In this document: piece by piece, positions 8,434 to 17,563 of the stretch | Position numbering within the stretch: the stretch's first letter is position 1 | Layout: every line of letters begins with the position of its first letter | NCBI RefSeq assembly: GCF_021654775.1 | Contig: NZ_AP025343.1 | Coordinates: 2,385,501-2,449,500, forward strand | Source of the DNA: Paenibacillus azoreducens | Lineage (GTDB): Bacteria > Bacillota > Bacilli > Paenibacillales > Paenibacillaceae | Reading direction: 5' to 3' | Length of the DNA: 64,000 nucleotides | Program-made: the position numbers and the translations under genes | Notes under the pieces: model-generated | What the model was told of the DNA's origin: nothing | Database searches by the model: none | What the model saw: only the letters and a program-made list of their open reading frames with translations

Positions 8434-9384
8434 TTGTTTCATCACATCACGGTGCTTAAAGAAGAAGCGACAGAAGGGCTGCACATCAAACGAGACGGCA
8501 TTTATGTCGACTGTACGCTTGGCGGGGCGGGGCACAGCTCCCTGATCGCATCCAAGCTTGGAGAATATGGCAGGCTGATTGCGCTGGATCAGGACGACTG
8601 GGCGTTGGATCATGCCAAGGAGAAACTGGCTTCCTATGCGGACAAGGTTTCGCTCGTCAAAACGAATTTCCGCCATTTGGAGGAAACGCTGAAGGGACTC
8701 GCGGTTCCGATGAAGGACGGGATTCCCCAGGTTGACGGCGTATTGTTTGATCTGGGCGTTTCATCGCCGCAATTTGACGAAGGAGAGCGCGGATTCAGCT
8801 ATAACCATGATGCGCCTCTGGACATGCGGATGGATCAGTCCTCGGAATTGACCGCCTGGCATATCATTAATGAGTGGCCGGAGCAGGAAATCGCGCGGAT
8901 TTTGTTCCAATACGGGGAGGAGAAGTTCTCCCGGCGCATTGCGAAGTTCATTATCGAACACCGCGAGCAGGCGCCTATTCAAACTACGGGACAGCTTGTC
9001 GATATTATCAAAGAAGGCATCCCGGCGGCGGCGCGCAGAACCGGAGGACATCCGGCGAAACGGAGCTTTCAGGCGCTGCGGATTGCCGTCAATGATGAAC
9101 TCGGCGCTTTTGAAGAGGCGCTTCATCAAGCCGTGCGCTGCTTGGCACCCGGGGGCCGGGTATCGGTCATTACGTTTCATTCGCTTGAAGACCGGATTTG
9201 CAAGCAGATTTTCAACAGTTATGTAGGAAGATGCACATGTCCTCCCGACTTTCCAATGTGCGTATGCGGAGGGAAAGGCGAGCTTAAGCTGGTCAACCGG
9301 AAACCGATTGTGGCCGGCGAAGAGGAACTTTTGCAGAATCCGCGCGCACGCTCGGCGAAGCTGAGAGTTGCAGAGAAACTATAG
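8434..9384 (+). CDS. rsmH: 16S rRNA (cytosine1402-N4)-methyltransferase RsmH (MraW)
   Basis: 316-residue SAM-dependent enzyme that methylates N4 of C1402 in 16S rRNA, tuning the ribosomal P site. It opens with the family start [11 protein letters not shown], then the SAM-binding '[11 protein letters not shown]' and '[10 protein letters not shown]', and ends with '[11 protein letters not shown]'. The frame is open from ATG 8413, overlapping the mraZ stop. However, GGAGGG at 8421-8426 is placed seven bases before TTG 8434, and the protein from there aligns with known RsmH starts; I chose TTG 8434. A '[16 protein letters not shown]' cysteine cluster lies near the C-terminus, as in relatives. Confidence 0.95.
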   Translation: MFHHITVLKEEATEGLHIKRDGIYVDCTLGGAGHSSLIASKLGEYGRLIALDQDDWALDHAKEKLASYADKVSLVKTNFRHLEETLKGLAVPMKDGIPQVDGVLFDLGVSSPQFDEGERGFSYNHDAPLDMRMDQSSELTAWHIINEWPEQEIARILFQYGEEKFSRRIAKFIIEHREQAPIQTTGQLVDIIKEGIPAAARRTGGHPAKRSFQALRIAVNDELGAFEEALHQAVRCLAPGGRVSVITFHSLEDRICKQIFNSYVGRCTCPPDFPMCVCGGKGELKLVNRKPIVAGEEELLQNPRARSAKLRVAEKL

Positions 9385-9460
9385 GAATGATTTGGGCTCT
9401 ATATTATAATTAGTGCTTTACAAAAAACGAAAGTAGCGGAGGGGACGGAATCGATCTGAA

Positions 9461-9590
9461 GAAGCGATAGCGTTCGCCTAAAAGCTTTCCGAAGGAAAGC
9501 TAGCATCGGAAGCATACGCTTTGTCTCCGAATTTCTACCTTTTTGAAAAATGAAATCAAGAAATTTGGGGACAACAGCGATCGGAAGAAT
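9461..9590 (-). repeat. Dispersed repeat family I (UUCG-hairpin), copy A
   Basis: Core 9461-9524 is nearly identical to 49705-49767, and similarity continues to 9590 (the matching end is 49832). The core folds through AGCTTTCC and GGAAAGCT. On the minus strand it reads GCTTTCCTTCGGAAAGC with a UUCG loop and matches the tandem units before sigE (29355-29490). Confidence 0.8.
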
Positions 9591-9684
9591 GATCCGTAAC
9601 CGCAGCGGCCACCTTGCACTTTGTCAAGAACTAATTTCAGTATTGAGCCATGATTTGAATTCAAATTCTATGCTTTGAGTGCAA

Positions 9685-9737
9685 GTTCAAAAAGGTTCTG
9701 GTTCATTCAATCAAAAGCGGACTCTTTGAACAAACTC
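9685..9737 (+). repeat. Dispersed repeat family II, copy 1
   Basis: GTTCAAAAAG at 9685-9694 pairs with CTCTTTGAAC at 9722-9731 (one mismatch). The right half, AGCGGACTCTTTGAACAA, recurs at 43206-43222 and, inverted, at 35477-35495. It ends just before ftsL. Confidence 0.7.
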
Positions 9738-9776
9738 TTGAAAAAAGCGTAAGACTATGATGAAGGGGAAGAAGAC

Positions 9777-10199
9777 ATGGCCTACACCCGTGGTAACTTG
9801 GCAGTAAAAGAACAAACACAGACTAAGCGCACATCTCCCGGTTACCGGGAAAAAACGATGGTGGTAACACGCCGTACATCTCTTCCAACGAAAGAGAAGC
9901 TGTTGTACCTGCTCACCGTCATTGTATGCGTCATGGTAGCAAGCCTGATCATCTGGCAAAACGCGAATATTTACGGGCTGAACAAGGAATACCAGCAGGC
10001 GGAAAGAGCGATTAAAAGTGCGAAAGCGGAAATCAATAAACTGGTCGTATTGAAGCAGCAGCTTGAAGTGGGGATCCGCAATGAAGCGAAAAAGCTTGGA
10101 TACCAGGAGCCGATCGACCAGCCGGTGATTAATGTGGAACGGACGCCGATAGCTTCCGGAACAGTAAATTCGGACGTGAAGGGAAACGCCAAAAAATAG
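9777..10199 (+). CDS. ftsL: Cell division protein FtsL
   Basis: 140-residue bitopic membrane protein that pairs with DivIC and DivIB to activate septal peptidoglycan synthesis. A basic cytoplasmic N-terminus (about 40 residues) precedes one membrane helix (about residues 42-60, 'LLYLLTVIVCVMVASLII'). A leucine-zipper-like coiled coil (about 65-105) follows and a polar tail ends it. Small size, this topology and the place between rsmH and pbpB identify it; sequence conservation in the family is low. The ribosome site (AAGGGGAAGAAG) is modest. Confidence 0.88.
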   Translation: MAYTRGNLAVKEQTQTKRTSPGYREKTMVVTRRTSLPTKEKLLYLLTVIVCVMVASLIIWQNANIYGLNKEYQQAERAIKSAKAEINKLVVLKQQLEVGIRNEAKKLGYQEPIDQPVINVERTPIASGTVNSDVKGNAKK

Positions 10200-10217
10200 G
10201 CTTGCGAGGGTTGAACG

Positions 10218-12548
10218 ATGGTTAAAAGAATAAAACTGCGCACATTGCTCCTAGGAGGATTCATCACCCTCCTTTTTGTTGTTTTAATATTCCGAATGTT
10301 TTCGCTGCAGATTGTGCAGGGACGCGAATGGCATGAGCGGGGCGCCGCCAAATGGGTCAAGGAATCGGATATTCCGGCAGAGCGGGGGATTATTACGGAC
10401 CGTAACGGGGATGCGCTTGCGATCAATGCTCCCGCATACACAGTCGTTGTCAGTCCTAAGATCATTCAGGCCAATGGCCTGGAAGATATGATCGTGGACG
10501 GCCTTCACCAAATTTTGGGCAAGGACGTCAACGAACTGAAGGAGATTATGATCGCAAAAGATCCCAAAAGCGGCGATTTCGCCAAAAGCCGTGAAGTCCG
10601 GAACGAAGGCTGGAAAATCGACGAAAACAAGAAAACGCAAATCGATAAGCTGAACGAAAAGCTGAAAGAAGCGCTAAAAGGGAAAAAGAAAGGTCAGGAA
10701 ACGGGCCTCGGCTTAATAAAAGAATCCAAACGCTATTATCCGAAAGGATCATTAGCTTCCCATGTGTTAGGGTATACGGACCGCCAAGGCAATCCCGTCG
10801 CCGGGCTTGAAATCTACATGAATAAGGTCCTGGAGGGAGATAAAGGACATCTGAAATACGAGTCGGATACCTCTGGCGATAAGCTCCCCAATTCGGAAGA
10901 AATCTATAAGGCGCCTGTCAATGGAAAAAATATTAAGCTGACGATTGACGATACGATCCAGTATTATATCGAAGATGCAATGAAAGAGGCGTATGATAAA
11001 TATCAGCCGATCAGTATGACGGTCATCGCGGCCGATCCGAAGACGATGGAGATTCTCGGCATGGCCAATTTGCCGACATTTGATCCGAATACGTATTGGA
11101 ATACCCAAGATCAGCAGGACTTTTTCAATTATGCTGTCAAAGCGACTTATGAACCGGGTTCCACCTTTAAAATCATCACCTTGGCCGCGGCGGTGCAGGA
11201 GAAATTATTTGATCCGAACGCAAAATTCAAGTCCGGCCAAATCATGGCGCCAGGCACGCGGACTCCCCTGCACGACATTGTCCGGTCAGGCTGGGGAACG
11301 ATCTCTTATCTGGAAGGGGTCAAACGTTCCAGTAACGTGGCTTTCGTTAAACTAGGGGAAATGCTGGGCAAGGAACGGCTGTTGAAGTATATAACGGATT
11401 TTGGTTTCGGCAAAAAGACAGGCATCGATCTTCCGGGAGAAATAGCACCGGAAATCAGGCTTCCCGGCCCGGTCGAAACGGCTACTGCTTCTTACGGTCA
11501 TGGCGTATCCGTTACGCCGATCCAGCAGCTTGCGGCGATCAGCGCCGTGGCAAATGGGGGCAAGCTGTTAAAACCGCAAATCATTAAAGAAACATATGAT
11601 CCGAACAATGGGACAACGGAGCCTTATAAAGCTGAGGGTCGTCAGGTCATCTCGCCGGAAGCCGCGAAGGAAACAAGCGGATATCTGGAGCAGGTCGTTG
11701 CGGATCAGTCGATAGGCACAGGCCGCCATGCATACATTGACGGTTACAGAGTCGCCGGTAAAACCGGTACCGCCGTTAAAAGTATTAATGGACAATACGA
11801 TTATTCCAAATCGGTCGTTTCCTTTATCGGTTATGCGCCGGTCAACGATCCGAAAATTGCCGTCATCGTCATTATGGACCAGCCTAACGATTCGACGGTG
11901 GGCGGGGGCAAGGTTGCCGCTCCTGTCTTTAAAAAGATTGTGCAGCAATCCCTTCAATACATGGGAGTTCCCAAAACGACGACGACTAAAACGGAATCCG
12001 GCAGCAAAAACGATGCTATTCAAGCGCAAAACCGTCCGCCTGCCCCGGATCTGGTACAGAAAAGCATAGCCGATGCCGAAAAGCAGCTGCTGAAATCCGG
12101 CATCGCGTTTGACACCTTGGGCAAAGGCCCGACGGTCATGAAACAGTTCCCTGCCAAGGGGACGCCGTTAAATCCGGGGCAGCGTATATATCTGCTAACC
12201 GAGACCGACAAAACGATGGAGGTTCCCGATCTTAGAGGCGAATCTCTGCGCGATGCCCTGGATGTGCTGACGTTGATGAAAGTGGCCGTAAACGTGAACG
12301 GCGAAGGTTATGTTGCCGGCCAGCAGGTCGTCAATCAGGGCGGCAAACGAATCGTGCAGCTGACGATGAAACCATCATACGATCCAAACGAACAGACTGA
12401 AGAGGACGCCAATGGGGAGCAAAGCGACCAGCAAAACCAGGAGGACGAAACAAAGAATAGCGATAAAAGCAAAAAGACCAAAAAAACGGACGATAAAAAG
12501 GTCCGCTCCTCCACGGGCAGAACCAACGGCAAAAATAGAGACAATTAA
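10218..12548 (+). CDS. pbpB: Septal class B penicillin-binding protein (PBP2B/FtsI type) with PASTA domains
   Basis: 776-residue transpeptidase that cross-links septal peptidoglycan outside the membrane. It has one N-terminal membrane anchor (about residues 9-30), the dimerisation segment 'ERGIITDRNG', and a transpeptidase domain with S315-T-F-K, S371-S-N and K515-T-G-T. Two C-terminal PASTA modules follow (about 600-720; 'VPDLRGESLRDAL' starts the second). The last 45 residues or so are a highly charged, low-complexity Lys/Asp/Asn/Gln tail outside the cell, longer than in the Bacillus protein. It lies between ftsL and spoVD as in Bacillus. Confidence 0.94.
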   Translation: MVKRIKLRTLLLGGFITLLFVVLIFRMFSLQIVQGREWHERGAAKWVKESDIPAERGIITDRNGDALAINAPAYTVVVSPKIIQANGLEDMIVDGLHQILGKDVNELKEIMIAKDPKSGDFAKSREVRNEGWKIDENKKTQIDKLNEKLKEALKGKKKGQETGLGLIKESKRYYPKGSLASHVLGYTDRQGNPVAGLEIYMNKVLEGDKGHLKYESDTSGDKLPNSEEIYKAPVNGKNIKLTIDDTIQYYIEDAMKEAYDKYQPISMTVIAADPKTMEILGMANLPTFDPNTYWNTQDQQDFFNYAVKATYEPGSTFKIITLAAAVQEKLFDPNAKFKSGQIMAPGTRTPLHDIVRSGWGTISYLEGVKRSSNVAFVKLGEMLGKERLLKYITDFGFGKKTGIDLPGEIAPEIRLPGPVETATASYGHGVSVTPIQQLAAISAVANGGKLLKPQIIKETYDPNNGTTEPYKAEGRQVISPEAAKETSGYLEQVVADQSIGTGRHAYIDGYRVAGKTGTAVKSINGQYDYSKSVVSFIGYAPVNDPKIAVIVIMDQPNDSTVGGGKVAAPVFKKIVQQSLQYMGVPKTTTTKTESGSKNDAIQAQNRPPAPDLVQKSIADAEKQLLKSGIAFDTLGKGPTVMKQFPAKGTPLNPGQRIYLLTETDKTMEVPDLRGESLRDALDVLTLMKVAVNVNGEGYVAGQQVVNQGGKRIVQLTMKPSYDPNEQTEEDANGEQSDQQNQEDETKNSDKSKKTKKTDDKKVRSSTGRTNGKNRDN

Positions 12549-12645
12549 ACAACCTCTCAAACAGCTTGTTCTAACCCCTGTTTGTCCTGAATACCATGAT
12601 AGGAATAACGGTCATGATTTCAGGATAAGCGGGGAGGAGTAACAG

Positions 12646-14598
12646 GTGAAAGTTTCGAACGTAACGCGCAGACGCAGACTGCTGGTGATTTTGACGGGAC
12701 TATGCTTGCTGTTTGTTGCTATAATAGTAAGGCTCGCTTATGTACAGCTCGGCCAAGGCCCGGAGCTTGCGGCCAAAGCGGAAGAAAACTGGAGAAGAAA
12801 TATTCCGTCCATGGCCAAAAGGGGAGAAATCCAGGACCGCAACGGTACCGCGCTTGCATACAACATCAGTTCGCCAACGATTATGGCAGTTCCGGTGCAG
12901 GTGAAAGATCCGGACAAGACGGCCAAGCTGCTCGCGCCCCTTCTCGGAATGACGGAGGAAAAAGTTAAAAAAACGATTACGAAAAGGGAATCAAGCGTGA
13001 AACTACAGCCCGGCGGACGCAAAATTACGATGGAGCTCGCTCAGAAAATTCGTGATTTAGATCTGCCGGGTATCGTTGTTGCTGAGGACAATAAGAGGTA
13101 TTATCCTTATGGGGATCTTGCAAGCCACATTCTTGGCTTTACGGGAATCGACAATCAGGGGCTGACCGGCATCGAGCAGAAGTATGACAGTGAACTTAAA
13201 GGGATCAATGGAAGCGTCTCTTATTTGTCGGATGCAGGCGGACGCATCATGCCGGGCTCCTCGGAGAAATACAACGTTCCGAAGGACGGGCTTACTTTGC
13301 AGCTGACACTAGACCAATCCATTCAGTCGATCATGGAGCGGGAGCTGGATCAAGCCATGCTTCAATATCAGGCCAGAGGCGCCTGGTCCATCGCCATGAA
13401 TCCGAAGACGGGCGAAATTTACGCGATGGCCAGCAGACCGGGATATGAACCGGGCAATTACAAAGAGTACCCGGCGGAAGTGTATAACCGAAACCTGCCG
13501 ATCTGGATGACATATGAGCCCGGCTCCACCTTCAAGATCATCACTCTTGCAGCTGCGCTTCAGGAAAAAAAGGTGGATTTGAAGAACGAACGATTCTTTG
13601 ATCCGGGCTACATCAAAATCGGCGGCGCAACGTTGAGATGTTGGAAGCGGGGCGGGCATGGCAGCGAAACCTTTATGCAGGTTGTGGAAAATTCCTGCAA
13701 CCCCGGGTTTGTCACGCTGGGCAACCGCTTGGGGAAAGATACGCTTTTTGGGTACATCCGCAATTTCGGATTCGGTTCGAAAACGGGGATTGACCTGAAC
13801 GGGGAAGAAAACGGAATTTTGTTCAAGCTTTCGAAGGTCGGCCCGGTTGAACTGGCAACCACGGCTTTCGGTCAGGGGGTATCGGTTACGCCGATTCAGC
13901 AGGTGGCTGCCGTTTCGGCGGCCATAAACGGCGGCAAGCTGTATAAGCCTTATGTGGCCAAAGCGTGGGTGAATCCCGATACAGGCGAAACGGTCAGCGA
14001 AAACAAGCCGCAGCTGGTCAGACAAGTGATTTCCGAGGAGACATCCAAGCAGGTCCGTGAAGCGCTGGAAAGCGTCGTGGCCAACGGCACGGGCCGTCCG
14101 GCCTTCATTGACGGCTACCGGGTGGGCGGGAAGACGGGGACGGCGCAGATTGTGGTGAACGGAAGGTATTCCGCCTCGGAGCATATCGTTTCCTTTATTG
14201 CCTTCGCGCCGGCCGACGATCCTCAGCTTGTGGTATATACCGCCGTGGACAATCCGGCGGGCATCCAGTTCGGAGGCGTGGTAGCTGCGCCAATCGTGCA
14301 GCGCATTCTGAAGGATTCGCTTCATGTCCTCAATGTGCCTGAGCGCAAGGATCAAATGCCTAAGGCGTATAGATTCGGAGAAACGCCGATCGTGACCGTG
14401 CCGGATTTGGTCGGAGCAACGGTACAGGATTTGTACGAAGATTTGAACATGAACTTCATGCTGGCAAAATCGGGCACCGGCAACACGGTGGTCAGCCAGG
14501 CACCAAAGCCGGGCAGCCGCGTGGAGAGGGGGTCGACCATCCGTATTTATATGGGGTCCGATCCCAACCAAGGCGAGCAGGGCAAAGCTCCCGATTAA
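12646..14598 (+). CDS. spoVD: Sporulation-specific penicillin-binding protein SpoVD
   Basis: 650-residue class B transpeptidase needed for spore cortex synthesis, working with the SEDS protein SpoVE. The membrane anchor is at about residues 10-30, then 'KRGEIQDRNGT', S294-T-F-K, S350-C-N and K496-T-G-T. One PASTA module closes the protein (about 583-640, 'VPDLVGATVQDLYEDL'). The single PASTA and the SCN motif separate it from the preceding PBP. The start is GTG 12646, six bases after GGGGAGGAG (12631-12639). The 97-bp gap before it could hold a sporulation promoter, but no clear sigma-E boxes were seen. Confidence 0.93.
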   Translation: MKVSNVTRRRRLLVILTGLCLLFVAIIVRLAYVQLGQGPELAAKAEENWRRNIPSMAKRGEIQDRNGTALAYNISSPTIMAVPVQVKDPDKTAKLLAPLLGMTEEKVKKTITKRESSVKLQPGGRKITMELAQKIRDLDLPGIVVAEDNKRYYPYGDLASHILGFTGIDNQGLTGIEQKYDSELKGINGSVSYLSDAGGRIMPGSSEKYNVPKDGLTLQLTLDQSIQSIMERELDQAMLQYQARGAWSIAMNPKTGEIYAMASRPGYEPGNYKEYPAEVYNRNLPIWMTYEPGSTFKIITLAAALQEKKVDLKNERFFDPGYIKIGGATLRCWKRGGHGSETFMQVVENSCNPGFVTLGNRLGKDTLFGYIRNFGFGSKTGIDLNGEENGILFKLSKVGPVELATTAFGQGVSVTPIQQVAAVSAAINGGKLYKPYVAKAWVNPDTGETVSENKPQLVRQVISEETSKQVREALESVVANGTGRPAFIDGYRVGGKTGTAQIVVNGRYSASEHIVSFIAFAPADDPQLVVYTAVDNPAGIQFGGVVAAPIVQRILKDSLHVLNVPERKDQMPKAYRFGETPIVTVPDLVGATVQDLYEDLNMNFMLAKSGTGNTVVSQAPKPGSRVERGSTIRIYMGSDPNQGEQGKAPD

Positions 14599-14652
14599 AG
14601 TCTTAATTATCGCAGCAGTGACGATAATAGAAACTAGAGCGAGGGATATGTA

Positions 14653-16140
14653 ATGAAATTAAACGAATTGGCTTCAACACTAACAATCGCACAAATTACA
14701 GGCAACGGAGATATCACCATCACCGGTCTTCAGACCGACTCGCGCAAAGTTGCGCCGGGGGACGTATTTATCTGTTTGCCCGGCCATACGGTGGACGGCC
14801 ATGATTATGCTGCCCAGGCAGTCGAAAAGGGCGCGGTGGCGCTCGTGGCAGAGCGGCAGCTTGATCTTGACCTTCCACAAATTATCGTCAAAGACAGCCG
14901 TTATGCCATGGCCGTTATGGCGGATGCCTTTTTTGGCTCCCCAAGCTCGCATATGAAGATGATTGGCGTAACCGGAACCAACGGGAAAACGACAACGACT
15001 TACCTGATCGAAAAAATGATGAATGATCACGGGGTGCCTACAGGCCTGATCGGAACGATCCAAATGCGTTACGGCGGCCGTACGTTCCCGATGTCCGGAA
15101 CGACACCCGAAGCGCTTGAACTGCAGCGTTCCCTGGATGACATGTCCGCAAACGGCGTGCAGTGCTGCGTGATGGAGGTTTCCTCCCATGCGCTGGAGCA
15201 GGGGCGCGTGAAGGGGACCGATTTCCGCACGGCGGTGTTCACCAACCTGACTCAGGATCATCTCGATTACCATAAAACGATGGATGAGTACAAAGCGGCC
15301 AAGGGGCTTTTCTTCGCCCGGCTCGGCAACAAATTCGCGCATCAGAAAAACCAGCGGAAATATGCCGTGCTGAACGCCGATGACGAGGCTTCAAGCTATT
15401 TCGCCAAGGTGACCGCGGCCGAGGTGGTTACATACGGTCTCGGCGAAAAAGCCGATGTGCGCGCATCGAATATTTCCATCACGGCCCAAGGCACATCTTT
15501 TCATGTGGATACGTTCCGGGGCAGCACCGATATTAACCTGAAAATGGTCGGCAAATTTAACGTTTATAATGCGCTGGCCGCCATTACGGCAGGTTTGCTG
15601 GAAGGGCTGGAGCTGGACGGGATTAAGCGCAGCCTCGAGTCGGTGCCTGGCGTTGACGGACGCGTGGAATCCGTGGATGAAGGACAGCCGTTTGCGGTTA
15701 TCGTGGACTATGCCCATACTCCGGATGGTTTGGAAAATGTGCTGAAAACCGTAAATGAATTTGCCAAAGGCCGGGTGATTACCGTATTTGGCTGCGGCGG
15801 GGACCGCGACCGGACCAAACGTCCGACCATGGGCAAACTGGCGGCAAAATACAGCGATTTTGTCATGGTTACTTCGGATAACCCGCGGACTGAAGACCCG
15901 GAACTCATCCTGAAAGATATCGAGGCCGGCTTGCATGAGGATTCCGTTCCGCAAGAGCGCTATCAGCTCATCGTGGACCGGCGCGAGGCCATTCAAAAGG
16001 CTATTGAAATGGCAAGCCCGGACGATGTAGTATTGATTGCGGGGAAAGGTCATGAGACCTACCAAATTATTGGGCATACAAAATACGATTTTGATGATCG
16101 CGTAGTTGCCAAGGAAGCGATAAGGGGTATGGATAAGTGA
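14653..16140 (+). CDS. murE: UDP-MurNAc-L-Ala-D-Glu:meso-diaminopimelate ligase MurE
   Basis: 495-residue cytoplasmic ATP-dependent Mur ligase that adds the third stem-peptide residue. The P-loop is 'GVTGTNGKTTT', and 'DYAHTPDGLENVL' and 'GCGGDRDRTKRP' follow. D409-N-P-R is the motif that selects meso-diaminopimelate rather than lysine, so the wall is predicted to be DAP-type, as usual in Paenibacillus. ATG 14653 follows GAGGG at 14641-14645. The stop overlaps the murF start (GTGA). Confidence 0.97.
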   Translation: MKLNELASTLTIAQITGNGDITITGLQTDSRKVAPGDVFICLPGHTVDGHDYAAQAVEKGAVALVAERQLDLDLPQIIVKDSRYAMAVMADAFFGSPSSHMKMIGVTGTNGKTTTTYLIEKMMNDHGVPTGLIGTIQMRYGGRTFPMSGTTPEALELQRSLDDMSANGVQCCVMEVSSHALEQGRVKGTDFRTAVFTNLTQDHLDYHKTMDEYKAAKGLFFARLGNKFAHQKNQRKYAVLNADDEASSYFAKVTAAEVVTYGLGEKADVRASNISITAQGTSFHVDTFRGSTDINLKMVGKFNVYNALAAITAGLLEGLELDGIKRSLESVPGVDGRVESVDEGQPFAVIVDYAHTPDGLENVLKTVNEFAKGRVITVFGCGGDRDRTKRPTMGKLAAKYSDFVMVTSDNPRTEDPELILKDIEAGLHEDSVPQERYQLIVDRREAIQKAIEMASPDDVVLIAGKGHETYQIIGHTKYDFDDRVVAKEAIRGMDK

Positions 16141-17543
16141 TTACGAAAAAGCTGGGTGAAGTAGCGGTCATGTGCGGAGGAGAGCTTGCGCATGACCATG
16201 ATTATGATATACAGGTGAAAGGGGTTTTTACGGATTCGCGCAAGCTTGTCGCCGGCAGGCTGTTTGTGCCGCTTGTCGGTGAGAAGTTCGACGGCCATGC
16301 CTTTGCTGCGGCAGCGCTTGAAGGCGGCGCATGCGGCGTCCTCTGGCAGCGCGACCGCGGCGTTCCGCCACAAGGTCCCGTCATTTTGGTGGATGATACG
16401 CTTGACGCGCTGCAGGCAATGGCCAAAGCTTATTTGGCGGAAGTCGGCTGCCGCGTGGTCGGCATAACGGGAAGCAACGGCAAAACGACCACCAAGGACA
16501 TGGTTTATGCGCTGCTGAAAACGTCCTTTAAGGTTCATAAAACCGGCGGGAATTTCAATAACCATATCGGTATGCCGCTGACCATTCTGGAAATGCCTGC
16601 CGACACGGAAATTGCCGTACTGGAGATGGGCATGAGCGGAAGACATGAAATTGAGTGTCTGTCCGCGATTGCAAGCCCCGAAGTGGCGGTCATTACCAAT
16701 ATCGGCGAGGCTCATCTGTTGCAGCTTGGATCAAGACATGAAATTGCCCGTGCCAAGCTGGAAATCGCAAGCGGCATGAAGCAGGGCGGTTTGCTGGTGT
16801 ACCATGGCGATGAGCCGTTGATCCCGCTTGTGCTGGATGAACCGGATACCATCAAACCCGAAGGGCTCAAAACATTTACCTTCGGTATGGATCCGGGCAA
16901 AAATAGCGACTATCCAACCGGCATGATGTTCCACAGCAAAGGCGTTATTTTTACATCTCATCTTCATCCGGAGGCCGGACTCGAACTGCCGCTGCTTGGC
17001 CAGCATAATGTCATCAACTGTTTGGCTGCGCTTGCTGTCGCGGATTACTTCGGCGTCGGCGCCGAAGAGATTCGCGAAGGTCTCTCCGGGCTTCATTTGA
17101 CCGGAATGCGCATCGAGCAAATCACCGCTCCGAGCGGGCTGACAGTCCTGAGCGACGCCTACAATGCCAGTCCGATGTCCATGAAAGCGGCGATCGATGT
17201 ACTGGACAGCCTGAAGGGACACCGCCGCAAAATTGCCGTTCTCGGGGACATGCTTGAGCTTGGGCCGAAAGAGTTCGAGTATCATGCTGAAGTCGGGGAA
17301 TACGCTGCGGATGGCAAAGTGGATATGCTGTATGCTTTCGGTACGCTATCTGCAGAGATGGCGAAAGCCGCCCGGTTAAAAAATCCGGAGATGCTCGTAT
17401 ACCATTTTGACGATAAAAAAGAACTTATTTCTCACCTCGCCGGGCAAGTGCATCCCAAGGATATTGTGCTGATCAAAGCTTCGCGCGGCATGAAATTGGA
17501 AGAAGTTGTGGATGCTCTTGTCAAGGAAGACTTTCATAATTAA
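16137..17543 (+). CDS. murF: UDP-MurNAc-tripeptide:D-Ala-D-Ala ligase MurF
   Basis: 468-residue Mur ligase that adds the D-Ala-D-Ala dipeptide and completes the UDP-linked precursor. The P-loop 'GITGSNGKTTTKDM' is followed by 'KTGGNFNNHIGMPLT', a signature of MurF, and by 'DAYNASPMSMKAAI'. The start is GTG 16137, overlapping the murE stop, with AAGGGG at 16122-16127. Such overlap points to coupled translation. Confidence 0.97.
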   Translation: MITKKLGEVAVMCGGELAHDHDYDIQVKGVFTDSRKLVAGRLFVPLVGEKFDGHAFAAAALEGGACGVLWQRDRGVPPQGPVILVDDTLDALQAMAKAYLAEVGCRVVGITGSNGKTTTKDMVYALLKTSFKVHKTGGNFNNHIGMPLTILEMPADTEIAVLEMGMSGRHEIECLSAIASPEVAVITNIGEAHLLQLGSRHEIARAKLEIASGMKQGGLLVYHGDEPLIPLVLDEPDTIKPEGLKTFTFGMDPGKNSDYPTGMMFHSKGVIFTSHLHPEAGLELPLLGQHNVINCLAALAVADYFGVGAEEIREGLSGLHLTGMRIEQITAPSGLTVLSDAYNASPMSMKAAIDVLDSLKGHRRKIAVLGDMLELGPKEFEYHAEVGEYAADGKVDMLYAFGTLSAEMAKAARLKNPEMLVYHFDDKKELISHLAGQVHPKDIVLIKASRGMKLEEVVDALVKEDFHN

Positions 17544-17563
17544 CGTACGAGGGGGGTGAATCC

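Larger units (their letters stand above)
9385..9776 (+). other. 392-bp spacer rsmH-ftsL, mostly repeats
   Basis: No gene is visible. It holds a copy of the UUCG-hairpin repeat (9461-9590) and a copy of the 'TTTGAACAA' repeat (9685-9737). A perfect TATAAT at 9405-9410 lacks a proper -35 box. Such a long gap inside the dcw cluster is unusual, since the other junctions here are mostly tight, and suggests that repeats were inserted. Confidence 0.7.

Noticed and set aside
12331..12552. Hydrophobic minus-strand frames at the pbpB 3' end
   Set aside because: They are the complement of the Lys/Asp-rich PBP tail; reverse reading of such codons gives Phe/Leu/Val runs by chance.
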